36,613 nucleotides of DNA. Origin: Gammaproteobacteria bacterium AqS3. Lineage in GTDB: Bacteria; Pseudomonadota; Gammaproteobacteria; MEIF01; AqS3. The stretch is from NCBI GenBank assembly GCA_001750645.1, contig MEIF01000021.1, forward strand, positions 1 through 36,613, read 5' to 3'. The notes below the pieces were generated by a model that was not told the DNA's origin, did no database searches, and saw nothing but the letters and a program-made list of their open reading frames with translations. Made by a program: the position numbers and the translations under genes. Shown piece by piece: positions 14,140-25,494 of the stretch (the first letter of the stretch is position 1; every line of letters starts with the position of its first letter).

Positions 14140-15420
14140 GTGAATTTTGACATCCCCCAGGACATCCGCAATTACCTCGTCATTCTCGATGACTTTATCG
14201 AGCGCGAGATCCTGCCGCTGCAGATGCAGGACGACAACATGCGCTTCTTTGACCACCGGCGGGAGCACGCCCGCACCGATTGGGACAACCAGGGGCTGCC
14301 GCGACCCGAGTGGGAGGCGCTGCTGGGCGAGATGCGCCGCCGGGCCGACGCCGCCGGTCACCTGCGCTTCGCCCTGCCCAGGGAATACGACGGCCAGGAC
14401 GGCTCCAATCTGGCGATGGCGGTGATCCGCGAGCACCTGGCCGCCAAGGGTCTGGGCCTGCACAACGACCTGCAGAACGAGTCCTCGATCGTCGGCAACT
14501 TTCCGCAGGTGCTGATGTTCCGGGATTTCGGAACGCCCGAGCAGCGGGAGTACTTCATCAAGGGCATGCTCGAGGGCCGGGCGCGCATCGCCTTCGGCCT
14601 GACCGAGCCCGAGCACGGCTCGGATGCGACCTGGATGGAGACCCGCGCCGTCCCGGAAGTGCGGGGCGGCGTCAAGGGCTGGTGCATCAACGGCTCCAAG
14701 ATGTGGAACACCGGCATGCACGTCGCCACCCACGACATGATTTTCGCCCGCACCAGCGGCGAGGACGGCTCGGCTCTGGGGATCAGCTGCCTGCTGGTGC
14801 CGACCGACACCCCCGGGTTCCAGATCGAGGAGTATCTCTGGACCTTCAACATGCCGACCGATCACCCGCGCATTTCCCTCAAGGATGTCTGGGTCCCGGC
14901 CGACGCCCTGTTCGGCGAGGAGGGGCGCGGGCTGGAGCTGGCGCAGCACTTCGTGCACGAAAACCGCATCCGCCAGGCCGCCTCGGGGGTCGGAGCGGCG
15001 CAGTACTGCATCAATGAGAGCGTCGAGTACGCCCGGGAGCGCAAGCCCTTCGGCAAGCCGCTGGCCGCCAACCAGGCGATCCAGTTTCCGCTGGTCGAGC
15101 TGCACACCGAGGCCGAGATGGTGCGCAACCTGGTCTACAAGACCGCCTGGCAGATGGATCGCATGAGCAAGCGCGAGGTCGCCGTGCATCTCTCGGGGCA
15201 GGTGTCGATGTGCAACTACCGCGCCAACCGGCTGGTGTGCCAGGCCGCCGATCAGGCCATGCAGGTGCACGGCGGGATCGGCTACTCGCGCCACAAGCCG
15301 TTCGAGCACATCTACCGCCACCACCGCCGCTACCGCATCACCGAGGGGGCCGAGGAGATCCAGATACGCAAGATCGCCGGCCACCTGTTCAGGTTCATCA
15401 GCGCCCCGAAGAGCTCGTGA
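14140..15420 (+). CDS. Acyl-CoA dehydrogenase family protein
   Basis: A flavoenzyme of about 426 residues that introduces a trans-2 double bond into acyl-CoA. Visible features: FGLTEPEHGSDATW (FAD/substrate loop), GWCINGSKMWNTGMH, REYTHL-like region KPFGKPLAANQAIQFPLVELH, QVHGGIGYS, and the base-bearing ITEGAEEIQIRKIAG with E402 as the likely catalytic glutamate. GTG 14140 is chosen over ATG 14101 because of its ribosome site and because the upstream ATG falls in a -10 sequence. The gene abuts pepP (TGATG). In Pseudomonas-type synteny ygfB sits in this place; here an acyl-CoA dehydrogenase is found instead. Acyl chain specificity is unknown. Confidence 0.93.
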   Translation: MNFDIPQDIRNYLVILDDFIEREILPLQMQDDNMRFFDHRREHARTDWDNQGLPRPEWEALLGEMRRRADAAGHLRFALPREYDGQDGSNLAMAVIREHLAAKGLGLHNDLQNESSIVGNFPQVLMFRDFGTPEQREYFIKGMLEGRARIAFGLTEPEHGSDATWMETRAVPEVRGGVKGWCINGSKMWNTGMHVATHDMIFARTSGEDGSALGISCLLVPTDTPGFQIEEYLWTFNMPTDHPRISLKDVWVPADALFGEEGRGLELAQHFVHENRIRQAASGVGAAQYCINESVEYARERKPFGKPLAANQAIQFPLVELHTEAEMVRNLVYKTAWQMDRMSKREVAVHLSGQVSMCNYRANRLVCQAADQAMQVHGGIGYSRHKPFEHIYRHHRRYRITEGAEEIQIRKIAGHLFRFISAPKSS

Positions 15421-16760
15421 TGCAGCCCCCGCCGCCGCTGCCGCCCGCCGAGTACGCGGCGCGCCGCTCAGGGCTGCTGGAGCGCCTCAGCCCCGGCAGC
15501 GTCGCGGTGCTGGGCGGGGCCAGGCAGGTGCTGCGCAACGGCGATGCGCACTACCGCTTTCGCCAGAACAGCGACTTCTGGTACCTGACCGGTTTTCCCG
15601 AGCCCGAGGCGCTGCTGGTGCTGCGCCCGGGGGCCGACGACGGGATTGAGTCGGCGCTGTTCTGCCGGGGGCGGGATGCGCACAGCGAGCTGTGGGACGG
15701 GGCGCGCGCCGGCCCCGAGCGCGCCGCCGAGCTCTACGGCCTGGATGCGGCCTACGACGTCTCGCAGATCGACGACCTGCTGACCGGCTGGCTCGACGGG
15801 GCGGACACGCTGTATTCGCCCTCGCACCGCGACCCCGTCCTCAGGCGCCTCATCGCGCGCACCGTCGGCAGGGTGCGCGAGCAGGGCGGGCAGCGCCCGA
15901 AAAGGCGCGCCGACATTCTGCCGCTGATCCACGGCGCCCGGCTGTGCAAGTCCGACGGCGAAATCGAGCGCCTGCGCTACTCGGCCCAGGTCGCCGCCGC
16001 CGCACACCGGCGGGCGATGCGCAGCGTTCAACCAGGCCAGTGGGAGTACCAGCTCGAGGCGGAATACCTGCACGAGTTCATGCGGCACGGCGCCCGCGAG
16101 GCCGCCTACTGCGGCATCGTCGCCGGCGGGGCCAATGCCTGCGTGCTGCACTACACCGACAACGACCGGCAGCTGCGCGCCGGCGAGCTGGTTCTGGTCG
16201 ACGCCGGCTGCGAGTACCAGGGCTATGCCTCGGACATCACCCGAACCTTTCCCGTCGACGGCGCCTTCACCGCCCCGCAGCGCGACCTCTACCAGGTCGT
16301 GCTCGCAGCCAATGAGGCGCTGATCGACGGCATCCATCAGGGCAGCACCAAGCAGGAGCTTGAGGCCGGGGCCGTGCGGCTGCTGACCCGGGGACTGGTC
16401 GATCTGGGCCTGCTCAGCGGCGATGTCGATGCGCTGATCGAGGACGGCGCCCACCGAACCTACTACATGCACGGCGTCTCGCACTGGCTCGGCCTGGATG
16501 TGCACGACGCCGGCCCCTACACCGAGGACCGCGGGCGCCGCTCGCGCACCCTGCACCCGGGCACGGTGTTCACCGTCGAGCCCGGCCTCTACATCGCCCC
16601 GGACAGCGCCGATGCGGCCGAGCACTGGCGCGGCATCGGCATCCGCATCGAGGACGATGTGCTGATCCGGCCCGACGGGGCGGTTGAAGTCCTCAGCGGC
16701 GACGTGCCCAAGTCGGTCGAGGGCATCACCGAGCTGATGCGGCAGGCGAACCCGTCATGA
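15420..16760 (+). CDS. pepP: Xaa-Pro aminopeptidase
   Basis: A dimanganese exopeptidase of 446 residues that removes N-terminal residues before proline. The N-terminal creatinase-like domain contains FRQNSDFWYLTGFPEPEA, typical of PepP. The five metal ligands are in place: D261 (VDAGCEY), D272 (SDITRTFP), H355 (VSHWLG), E387 (VEPGLY) and E411 (IRIEDD), close to the E. coli numbering. Start ATG 15420 overlaps the dehydrogenase stop by one base, and the end overlaps ubiH by ATGA. pepP-ubiH adjacency is conserved in gammaproteobacteria. Confidence 0.96.
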   Translation: MQPPPPLPPAEYAARRSGLLERLSPGSVAVLGGARQVLRNGDAHYRFRQNSDFWYLTGFPEPEALLVLRPGADDGIESALFCRGRDAHSELWDGARAGPERAAELYGLDAAYDVSQIDDLLTGWLDGADTLYSPSHRDPVLRRLIARTVGRVREQGGQRPKRRADILPLIHGARLCKSDGEIERLRYSAQVAAAAHRRAMRSVQPGQWEYQLEAEYLHEFMRHGAREAAYCGIVAGGANACVLHYTDNDRQLRAGELVLVDAGCEYQGYASDITRTFPVDGAFTAPQRDLYQVVLAANEALIDGIHQGSTKQELEAGAVRLLTRGLVDLGLLSGDVDALIEDGAHRTYYMHGVSHWLGLDVHDAGPYTEDRGRRSRTLHPGTVFTVEPGLYIAPDSADAAEHWRGIGIRIEDDVLIRPDGAVEVLSGDVPKSVEGITELMRQANPS

Positions 16761-17956
16761 GCGCACCGAATGTCGCCGTGATCGGGGGCGGCGCCGCGGG
16801 CAGCTTTGCGGCGCTGGCGCTGGCGCGCGCGGGCTGCGGCGTGCAGCTCTGCGAGCGGGGCGCGGCCCCCGGGGAACCCGACAGCGCCGCTTTGGATCAG
16901 CCCGGACAGGTCAGCGCCCTGCGGCGCCGCAGCGTCGAGCGGCTGGACGCACTCGGAGCCCTGGAGCCGCTCCGGGAGCACCTGTGCCCCTACACCGACC
17001 TCGAGTTCGGCGACGGCAGCGGCAGCAGTTTCGTGCACTACACGGCCAGGGAGAGCGGCCTGGACGCGCTCGGGCAGGTCGTCTGCAATCGCGCGCTGCG
17101 CTGGGGACTGTGGTGCGCGCTGCGGGAGGCCGGGGTCGCCCTGCGGCCTGAAACCCCGCTGCGCGGGCTGTCGCAGAGCGGCGGCAGGGTGCATCTGGAG
17201 CTGGACTCTGGGGGCGCCGAATTTGATCTCGTCATCGGCGCTGACGGCGCCCGCTCGCCGGTGCGCCTCTGGGCCGGCATCGGCGCCTGCGAGCGGCCCT
17301 ACCGACAGAGTGCGCTGAGCTGCCGCGTCCGGCTCAGCGAACCGCACGGGAGCACCGCCAGGCAGAGCTTCACCGAACAGGGCCCCCTGGGGCTGCTGCC
17401 GATGGCGGGAGGGGATCGCTGCGCGGTGATCTACTCGCTCGATGAGTCCCATCTGGCCGGCCTCGACCCCGCCGGCGACGCCCGGCTGATCGAGGAGGCG
17501 CTCTCCCGGGAATTCGGCCTCACCGCCGAGCTGCTCGGTTCACCCCCGGTGCGCATACCGCTCTGGGAGCGCCGCGCCGGGGTGCGCAGCCGGGGGCGCA
17601 TCGGGCTGATCGGCGAGGCCTTCGCCTGCGTGCATCCGATGGCCGGGCTGGGTCTGAATCTGGCGCTCGACGACGGCGACACCCTGGCCGGGGAGCTGTC
17701 GCTGATCAGCGCCCCCGACGAGGTCGACAGCGCCCTGCGGCGCTGGAGCATGCGGCGGTGCAGCGATCACGCCCTGCTGCACGGGGCCGTGCGGGCGCTG
17801 CAGCTCGGCTTTGCCCTTGACGGCCCTTGGGCGGTGTGGCTGCGCGGGGCGGCACTGCGCGGCTTCGGGCAGTCCCCGGCGCTGCGTCGCTGGGTGCAGG
17901 ACTGGGCGCTGGGGCCGCACCGGGGCGGCGCCGCAGCGGGGAATGCGGAACGCTAG
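16757..17956 (+). CDS. ubiH: UbiH-family FAD monooxygenase (ubiquinone hydroxylase)
   Basis: 399 residues of the UbiH/UbiF/VisC flavin hydroxylase family, which add ring hydroxyls during ubiquinone synthesis. The N-terminal FAD motif is VIGGGAAGS, then the internal DG motif VIGADGARSPVR, and the third motif LIGEAFACVHPMAGLGLNLA, where the more usual GD is GE. Position after pepP favours UbiH over its paralogues, which cannot be separated reliably by eye. Only one such gene is in the window, with no visC (ubiI) next to it. Its stop codon overlaps the htpX stop in the sequence CTAG (17953-17956), with no terminator between. Confidence 0.88.
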   Translation: MSAPNVAVIGGGAAGSFAALALARAGCGVQLCERGAAPGEPDSAALDQPGQVSALRRRSVERLDALGALEPLREHLCPYTDLEFGDGSGSSFVHYTARESGLDALGQVVCNRALRWGLWCALREAGVALRPETPLRGLSQSGGRVHLELDSGGAEFDLVIGADGARSPVRLWAGIGACERPYRQSALSCRVRLSEPHGSTARQSFTEQGPLGLLPMAGGDRCAVIYSLDESHLAGLDPAGDARLIEEALSREFGLTAELLGSPPVRIPLWERRAGVRSRGRIGLIGEAFACVHPMAGLGLNLALDDGDTLAGELSLISAPDEVDSALRRWSMRRCSDHALLHGAVRALQLGFALDGPWAVWLRGAALRGFGQSPALRRWVQDWALGPHRGGAAAGNAER

Positions 17957-18819
17957 TAGCTGCTCTCGAGGGCCTTGATGCGCTCCTCCAGGGGCGGGTG
18001 CGAGCGCAGCAGCCCGGCGACCCCCCCGCTGATGCCGAAGGCGGCGACCTCATCCGGCAGCGAGTCCTTGGTCTCCGATGTCCGCTGCAGGCGGCGCAGC
18101 GCCGCGATCATCTGCTCGCGCCCCCCGAGCTTGGCCCCGCCGGCATCGGCGCGGAATTCCCGGTGCCTGGAGAACGCCATCGCAATCATCGTCGCCAGGA
18201 TGCCGAACACCATCTGCAGCACGGTGACCACCATGTAGTAGCCGAAGAACCCCATGCGAAAGCGCGATTCCAGGATGCGCGCGATGACGAAGGAAATAAA
18301 GTAGACGAAGGTGTTCAGCACGCCCTGCAGAAGGCTCATCGTGACCATGTCGCCGTTGGCGATGTGGCTGACTTCGTGGGCCAGCACGCCGCGCAGCTCC
18401 CTGCGATCCATCTGATTCAGCAGGCCGGTGCTGACCGCGACCAGCGAGCTGCGCCTGGAGGCGCCGGTGGCAAAGGCGTTGATCTGCTCGGAGGGGTAGA
18501 TCGCCACCTGCGGCATCGGCAGCTCGGCGGCCTGGGACAGCTGGCGCACCTCCGAGACCAGCAGCCGCTCGACTTGGTTGGCGGGGTCTTCGATCACCCT
18601 GGCGCCGGTGGCGCGCACGGCCATGAAGCGGGACATCATCAGCGAAATCAGCGACCCGCCAAAGCCGAACAGCGAGCACATCACCAGCATGCCGAGCAAT
18701 TCCTGCGGGGAGAAACCCTGGGTTTCGATGAGGTAGCGGTCGATGCCGAGCAGCGAGCCGACCACCGCCACCACAACCAGAACAGCCAGGTTGGTCAACA
18801 GAAAAATAAGAACGCGCAT
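17953..18819 (-). CDS. htpX: Membrane protease HtpX
   Basis: A zinc metalloprotease of 288 residues that degrades misfolded inner-membrane proteins. N-terminal hydrophobic segments (VLIFLLTNLAVLVVVAVVGS, and LLGMLVMCSLFGFGGSL) precede the catalytic HEVSH (H148, E149, H152). Two more hydrophobic stretches follow (FVYFISFVIA and VVTVLQMVFGILATMIA), then E221 in HREFRADAGG. The C-terminal SHPPLEERIKAL is typical. ATG 18819 begins the standard N-terminus MRVLIFLLTN; the upstream in-frame extension is promoter DNA with a TATAAT box. It is transcribed alone and divergently from 6S RNA. Confidence 0.96.
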   Translation of the reverse strand: MRVLIFLLTNLAVLVVVAVVGSLLGIDRYLIETQGFSPQELLGMLVMCSLFGFGGSLISLMMSRFMAVRATGARVIEDPANQVERLLVSEVRQLSQAAELPMPQVAIYPSEQINAFATGASRRSSLVAVSTGLLNQMDRRELRGVLAHEVSHIANGDMVTMSLLQGVLNTFVYFISFVIARILESRFRMGFFGYYMVVTVLQMVFGILATMIAMAFSRHREFRADAGGAKLGGREQMIAALRRLQRTSETKDSLPDEVAAFGISGGVAGLLRSHPPLEERIKALESSY

Positions 18820-18847
18820 TGCAGATCGGTGCGGGGCGAGCGGACGG

Positions 18848-18898
18848 ATTATAGAGACCGGCATCGGCAGACCGAATCCGGCGCTCTTGCTCTATGAT
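18848..18898. promoter_or_regulatory. Divergent promoters of htpX and 6S RNA
   Basis: ATTATAGAG (18848-18856) and CTCTATGAT (18890-18898) form an inverted repeat with one mismatch. The first contains TATAAT on the minus strand for htpX. The second contains TATGAT on the plus strand, positioned 6 nt before the predicted 5' end of 6S RNA at 18904. Confidence 0.65.
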
Positions 18899-18903
18899 GC
18901 TCC

Positions 18904-19073
18904 GGTCTGTGACCCGTCGGCTCCGGCTCTATTCCTGTGCCTACGCTGTTTTTTAGGAGGGCACTGAAGGAGTGGTGTGCAGGCCCGCTGGACGGGAAGC
19001 CTAAGCTTCGGGACGCGCCCCCCACCTGTTCCTGTAGGGTACAGGGTCTGGGTCGGGCCGACGGTCGCAGGCC
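18904..19073 (+). ncRNA. ssrS: 6S RNA
   Basis: The RNA that binds sigma-70 RNA polymerase and mimics an open promoter. The ends pair well: GGTCTGTGA (18904-18912) with TCGCAGGCC (19065-19073), then CCGTCGG (18914-18920) with CCGACGG (19058-19064). In the 3' half the sequence GGACGGGAAGCCTAAG matches the conserved GAAGCCTTAA block of gammaproteobacterial 6S RNAs. It is followed at once by fau, the standard 6S neighbour, and preceded by a -10 at the right distance. About 170 nt, slightly shorter than E. coli. The TAG at 19035 shows that fau cannot start far inside it. Confidence 0.88.
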
Positions 19074-19706
19074 CTGAATCACTCCCCGGCCAGAGCCTCA
19101 GCCCGCCGCCGTCTGCGCCGGCGCCTGCGCCAGGTTCGCCGCAGCCTCTCCCCCCTTCAACAGCGCCTCGCCGCACACGCCCTGGCGCGCCGGCTGAGGC
19201 GCCTGCCCGGCTGGGATCATCTGCGGCAGATCGGCTGCTACTGCCCCGCCGGGGGCGAGATCGATGTGCTCAATGCGCTGCACTTGGCGCGCAGGGATCT
19301 CGGCCATCTCGCCCTGCCGAGAACTGCCGGAGGGCAGCTGCACTTCGCCGACGCCCTGGCGCCCCGATGCCGAAGCCGCCTGGGCGTGCGCGTCCCGGTC
19401 CCCGGCGCCCGACCGGTTCCGGCCCGGCGCCTCGACGCCGTCATCGCCCCCGGCCTCGGCTTTGCCGAGGACGGCTGGCGGCTCGGGCAGGGCGGCGGCT
19501 TCTACGATCGGCATCTGTCCCGATACCCCCGGGGGCTGCGCATCGGCATCGCCCACGAGAGTCAGATGCTGCAAGCCGAGGCGGGCGACCTGCGGTGCGG
19601 GCACGACGTCGACATGGACTGGATCGCCACCCCCCGCCGGCTGATCCGCTGCCGCAGCCGCAGACACCTGCCCAGACTGAACCGAAAATATCGCCGCAGC
19701 AATTGA
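19074..19706 (+). CDS. fau: 5-formyltetrahydrofolate cyclo-ligase, no canonical start codon
   Basis: ATP-dependent conversion of 5-formyl-THF to 5,10-methenyl-THF. The frame reads a basic N-terminal helix (RRRLRRRLRQVRRSLSPLQQ), then YCPAGGEIDV for the usual YxPxxGExD region, LDAVIAPGLGFAEDGWRLG and QGGGFYDRHLSR, the folate/ATP-site signature. The frame is closed upstream by TAG at 19035, and no ATG, GTG or TTG occurs before the conserved N-terminal part. The first such codon, GTG 19266, would delete about a third of the enzyme. CTG codons at 19074, 19113 and 19125 are the only candidates. CTG 19074 is the first base after the 6S closing stem and gives 210 residues. Identity is firm; the start is inferred. 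Confidence 0.85.
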   Translation: MNHSPARASARRRLRRRLRQVRRSLSPLQQRLAAHALARRLRRLPGWDHLRQIGCYCPAGGEIDVLNALHLARRDLGHLALPRTAGGQLHFADALAPRCRSRLGVRVPVPGARPVPARRLDAVIAPGLGFAEDGWRLGQGGGFYDRHLSRYPRGLRIGIAHESQMLQAEAGDLRCGHDVDMDWIATPRRLIRCRSRRHLPRLNRKYRRSN

Positions 19707-19729
19707 GGGCGGGGCGCTCAAACCCGCCC
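19707..19729. terminator. GC-rich hairpin between convergent fau and nrdA
   Basis: GGGCGGG (19707-19713) and CCCGCCC (19723-19729) can pair around a 9-nt loop, starting directly after the fau stop. There is no T-run on either side, so it may stall or protect transcripts from either gene rather than act as a classical terminator. Confidence 0.4.
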
Positions 19730-19743
19730 CGAACCGGGAGGCG

Positions 19744-22749
<3,006 letters not shown>

Positions 22750-22794
22750 CGGTGCGCCCCCCTCCCGTCTTCTGTCTCTGACGGAACCGGCAAG

Positions 22795-23003
22795 ATTACA
22801 TTACTCGCCGAAAACCGCCTGAGCTGCCCCTTCCCGGTTCTGCACCGGTTCTGTACATGCCTGTCTTAAATATCCGGTGCCTTTGACTTGCCCAATCGCC
22901 TTTTCCCAGATTGGATCCGGACTGTGGAAAATCCCTTTTTCGGCAGAAATCATAAAGCCTGAAAACCGCCGGGCAGCATCGGCGGGGCGAGAGTTTTCCA
23001 CAG
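22795..23003 (-). promoter_or_regulatory. nrdA upstream region with DnaA-box-like pair
   Basis: The 344-base gap between nrdA and the TonB receptor gene has no convincing gene. It holds TGTAAT (22800-22795, minus) as a candidate -10 for nrdA, and an 11-bp tandem repeat (CCGGTTCTGYA at 22834-22844 and 22845-22855). It also holds an inverted pair CTGTGGAAAA (22922-22931) and TTTTCCACAG (22994-23003). Each of the pair contains a 9-mer one base from the DnaA box TTATCCACA. DnaA control of nrdAB is known in E. coli; its presence here is inference. No clear NrdR box was seen. Confidence 0.4.
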
Positions 23004-23066
23004 GCTCAAGGGGTGTCTTTGGCGCCTGCCGCACCGCCCTGATTCAGTGAATAAGCGGGCCGGAGT

Positions 23067-23087
23067 GAGGCCGCACGCTGCGGCCTC
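23067..23087 (-). terminator. Strong hairpin after the TonB receptor gene
   Basis: GAGGCCGCA (23067-23075) and TGCGGCCTC (23079-23087) form a perfect 9-bp stem with a 3-nt loop, 6 bases past the receptor stop. No T-run follows on the minus strand, so it may need Rho or serve as a 3' stabiliser. Confidence 0.55.
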
Positions 23088-23093
23088 GCCGCT

Positions 23094-25379
23094 CTAGAGG
23101 GCGTCGCCGAAGCGCGTCCGGATGCTCAGGCCGAAGTGGCGCGGCTCGCCGTGCTGGAGATAGCCCTTGGCGGTGTAGCCGTCGCGCGCATCGTTGCCGA
23201 AATACAGCCCGTGGATGAAGTACTCCTCGTCCAGCAGGTTGCGCACCCACACCGACATCTGGGTGTTGCCGGAGGAGAGGAACCAGGTCGCGCGCAGGTG
23301 CATCAGCGAGTGCGAGCCGATGCGCTGCGGGTTGGAGTCCGAGACAAAGAACCCGCCCCTGTGCTGCAGCGTGGTCTCGAGGACGACATCCGCGGATGCC
23401 GGGACGTCCCAGATCAGCGAGGTCTGCAGCGTGCGCGAGGGGGCGTTGGCCTGGTCGCGCCCCTCGACCGAGTAGCCGGTCGTGTCGATGTGATCGCGAA
23501 ACACCAGAGCGCCGTAGCGCGTGGTCAGCAGCCCCAGGGAGGCGTCCAGCTGCAGGTGCGGGGCAATGCTCCAGCCGAGCTCAAGCTCGAAGCCGAGGTT
23601 GTGGCCGCTCTCGGCATTGGCAAAGGTGTCGACGTAGGCGGGGGCGCCGTTGGGCCAGAAGAACACCAGCGAGGCGCTGGTCTGGGGGTTGTGGCGGCGC
23701 ATGCGAAACGCCACCGCGCGCGTGCGCAGGCGCCCGTCCGCCGAGTTGGCCGTCAGCCCCAGCTCGATGTTGTCCAGCGTCTCGGCCTGGTAGGGGCGCT
23801 CCTCGGGCCTCAGCCAGACGCGGTCGTAGTTGACCCCGGCGCGCTTGTAGCCCCGGGCGTACTGCAGAAACAGCCGGTGGCCGTCCGGCGTGCTCCACTC
23901 GAACACCGCACGCCCGCCCCAGAGCCTGTCGTCGAGGTCGAGGCTGAGGTCGTCGCTGTCGGTGTACTGCGTGTTCTCATCGGCGTCCCGGTAGCCGATG
24001 ATCAGCCTGGCGCGCTCGCCCAGCCGGCTCTGGATCTCAAAGAAGTAGGCCGTCGAGGCCTCGTCGGTCCAGGAGCGGTAGGGTGCGTAGATGGATCTGT
24101 ACTGGGCGTCAAAGTGGGCGCCGTTGCGGGACAGGCTGCGGAAGGACTCCGAGCGGTAGACCCCCAGCAGCCAGCGCGTCGTCCCCGCAAAGATCAGCCC
24201 GTCCTCGCCCGAGCTCAGCAGCAGCTCGTCGGTGTCGCCGCCGTACTTGCGCTCGTAGAAGTCGGTGTTGAAGTACTGGTTTTCCGGCGTGATGGGGATG
24301 CGCGCACCGCCCTCACCGTAGGAGAAGCAGTCGTAATCCGCGCAGAAATCGGTGTAGACCCAGTCCTCGTCGTAGCCGTAGAAGGTCTCGGCGCGCATGT
24401 AGGTGGTGCGCCGAATGATGCGCACCGCCGGCAGGTTCCACTCCAGCGCCCAGCTGCGCCCGAAGTAGTCGAGATCATCCCGGCCCAGGACATCGGCGGT
24501 CGACACCCTGGAGTTGTCGAGGCTGAAGCCGTCGTAGTTGTTGCTGTTCTCGGCGCGCTGACCCATCAGGCGCAATTGCAGATCATCCGAGAGGTCGATG
24601 TGGATCTTGAGCCGGTGGGCGTTCTCGTCGATGCCGTTGACATCGTCCCGGTCCAGGGTCGAGTTCTGCATGAAGCCGTCGGAGCGCTCCTGCACCCCCG
24701 CCACCCGCACCCGCACCCGCTCGGACAGCGGCCCGCCGACGCCGAGCTCAACGCTGGAATTGCCGTAATTGCCGATGCCGTAGCGGATCTGCCCCCTCCA
24801 GTCGTCCCTTGAGGGATCCTCGGAGCGCAGCAGGATCAGCCCGGCAATGGCGTTGGCGCCCTGGCGCGTTCCCTGGGAGCCCCTGAGCACCTCGACCTGG
24901 CGCACGTCGAACAGCCCGGCGCCGGCCGGAAACTGGGTCAGGTCGAGCTCGTCGGCGAGCACCCCGACCGAGTAGTTGACCGACTGGACATAGAGGTGGC
25001 GCTCGCCGATGCCGCGGATCTGGAAGAAGCGGGGGCGCGTCGCTCCGGCGGCAAAATTCAGATTGGGAACGGCCGAGGAGACCTGGTCGAAGTGGCGCGC
25101 CTCCTGCCCCTGCATCGTCGAGCGCCCCAGCACGCTGACGCTGCCCGGGGTCTCATCGAGCGTGCTCTCAAAGTACTCGCCGGTGACGATGATCTCCTCG
25201 ATGACCCTCGCCTCCGGCTCGGATTCGGACCTGGATTCGGACTTGGATTCGGGCGCCGGCTGCTGCCCCAGCGCCGGGATCTGCATCAGCGCCAGCAGCC
25301 CGGCGACGATGCCGGCTGCCGCCGGGGCGCCGCCCAGCCATGCGGTCAGCCACCTGAAGCAACGTGCGATGCGATTCAT
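23094..25379 (-). CDS. TonB-dependent outer-membrane receptor
   Basis: 761 residues. A signal peptide (AAAGIVAGLLALMQIPALGQ) is followed by a Ser/Glu-rich linker and a TonB-box-like VIEEIIVTGEYFES. The plug domain contains PGSVSVLG, IRGIGERHLY and VEVLRGSQGTRQGANAIAGLI, and the 22-strand barrel follows to the end, with the last strand HFGLSIRTRFGDAL. The receptor imports a siderophore, vitamin, or sugar or lipid compound; none can be named. ATG 25379 has an AAGGAG site at 25384-25389. The gene starts only 35 nt after the 3' end of tRNA-Gly and has no promoter of its own visible, so it is probably expressed by read-through from the tRNA promoter. Confidence 0.93.
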   Translation of the reverse strand: MNRIARCFRWLTAWLGGAPAAAGIVAGLLALMQIPALGQQPAPESKSESRSESEPEARVIEEIIVTGEYFESTLDETPGSVSVLGRSTMQGQEARHFDQVSSAVPNLNFAAGATRPRFFQIRGIGERHLYVQSVNYSVGVLADELDLTQFPAGAGLFDVRQVEVLRGSQGTRQGANAIAGLILLRSEDPSRDDWRGQIRYGIGNYGNSSVELGVGGPLSERVRVRVAGVQERSDGFMQNSTLDRDDVNGIDENAHRLKIHIDLSDDLQLRLMGQRAENSNNYDGFSLDNSRVSTADVLGRDDLDYFGRSWALEWNLPAVRIIRRTTYMRAETFYGYDEDWVYTDFCADYDCFSYGEGGARIPITPENQYFNTDFYERKYGGDTDELLLSSGEDGLIFAGTTRWLLGVYRSESFRSLSRNGAHFDAQYRSIYAPYRSWTDEASTAYFFEIQSRLGERARLIIGYRDADENTQYTDSDDLSLDLDDRLWGGRAVFEWSTPDGHRLFLQYARGYKRAGVNYDRVWLRPEERPYQAETLDNIELGLTANSADGRLRTRAVAFRMRRHNPQTSASLVFFWPNGAPAYVDTFANAESGHNLGFELELGWSIAPHLQLDASLGLLTTRYGALVFRDHIDTTGYSVEGRDQANAPSRTLQTSLIWDVPASADVVLETTLQHRGGFFVSDSNPQRIGSHSLMHLRATWFLSSGNTQMSVWVRNLLDEEYFIHGLYFGNDARDGYTAKGYLQHGEPRHFGLSIRTRFGDAL

Positions 25380-25414
25380 CTGGCTCCTTACCGGTGCGTC
25401 CGAGGACAACCGTC

Positions 25415-25490
25415 TGGAGCGGGAAACCGGGTTCGAACCGGCGACCTCAACCTTGGCAAGGTTGCGCTCTACCAACTGAGCTATTCCCGC
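25415..25490 (-). tRNA. tRNA-Gly (GCC)
   Basis: 76 nt with encoded CCA. The acceptor GCGGGAA pairs with TTCCCGC, the D-arm is GCTCAGTTGGTAGAGC, the anticodon loop CTTGCCAAG gives GCC, and the T-arm is CCGGTTCGAACCCGG. It lies 4 bases after tRNA-Glu in the same transcript. Confidence 0.98.
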
Positions 25491-25494
25491 TTAT

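Noticed and set aside
22801-23034. 77-codon open frame upstream of nrdA
   Set aside because: It crosses the candidate nrdA regulatory elements, has no ribosome site, and its translation has no motif.
25379-25475. N-terminal extension of the TonB receptor into the tRNA-Gly gene
   Set aside because: The extra residues are a translation of the tRNA. ATG 25379 has a good ribosome site and a normal signal peptide.
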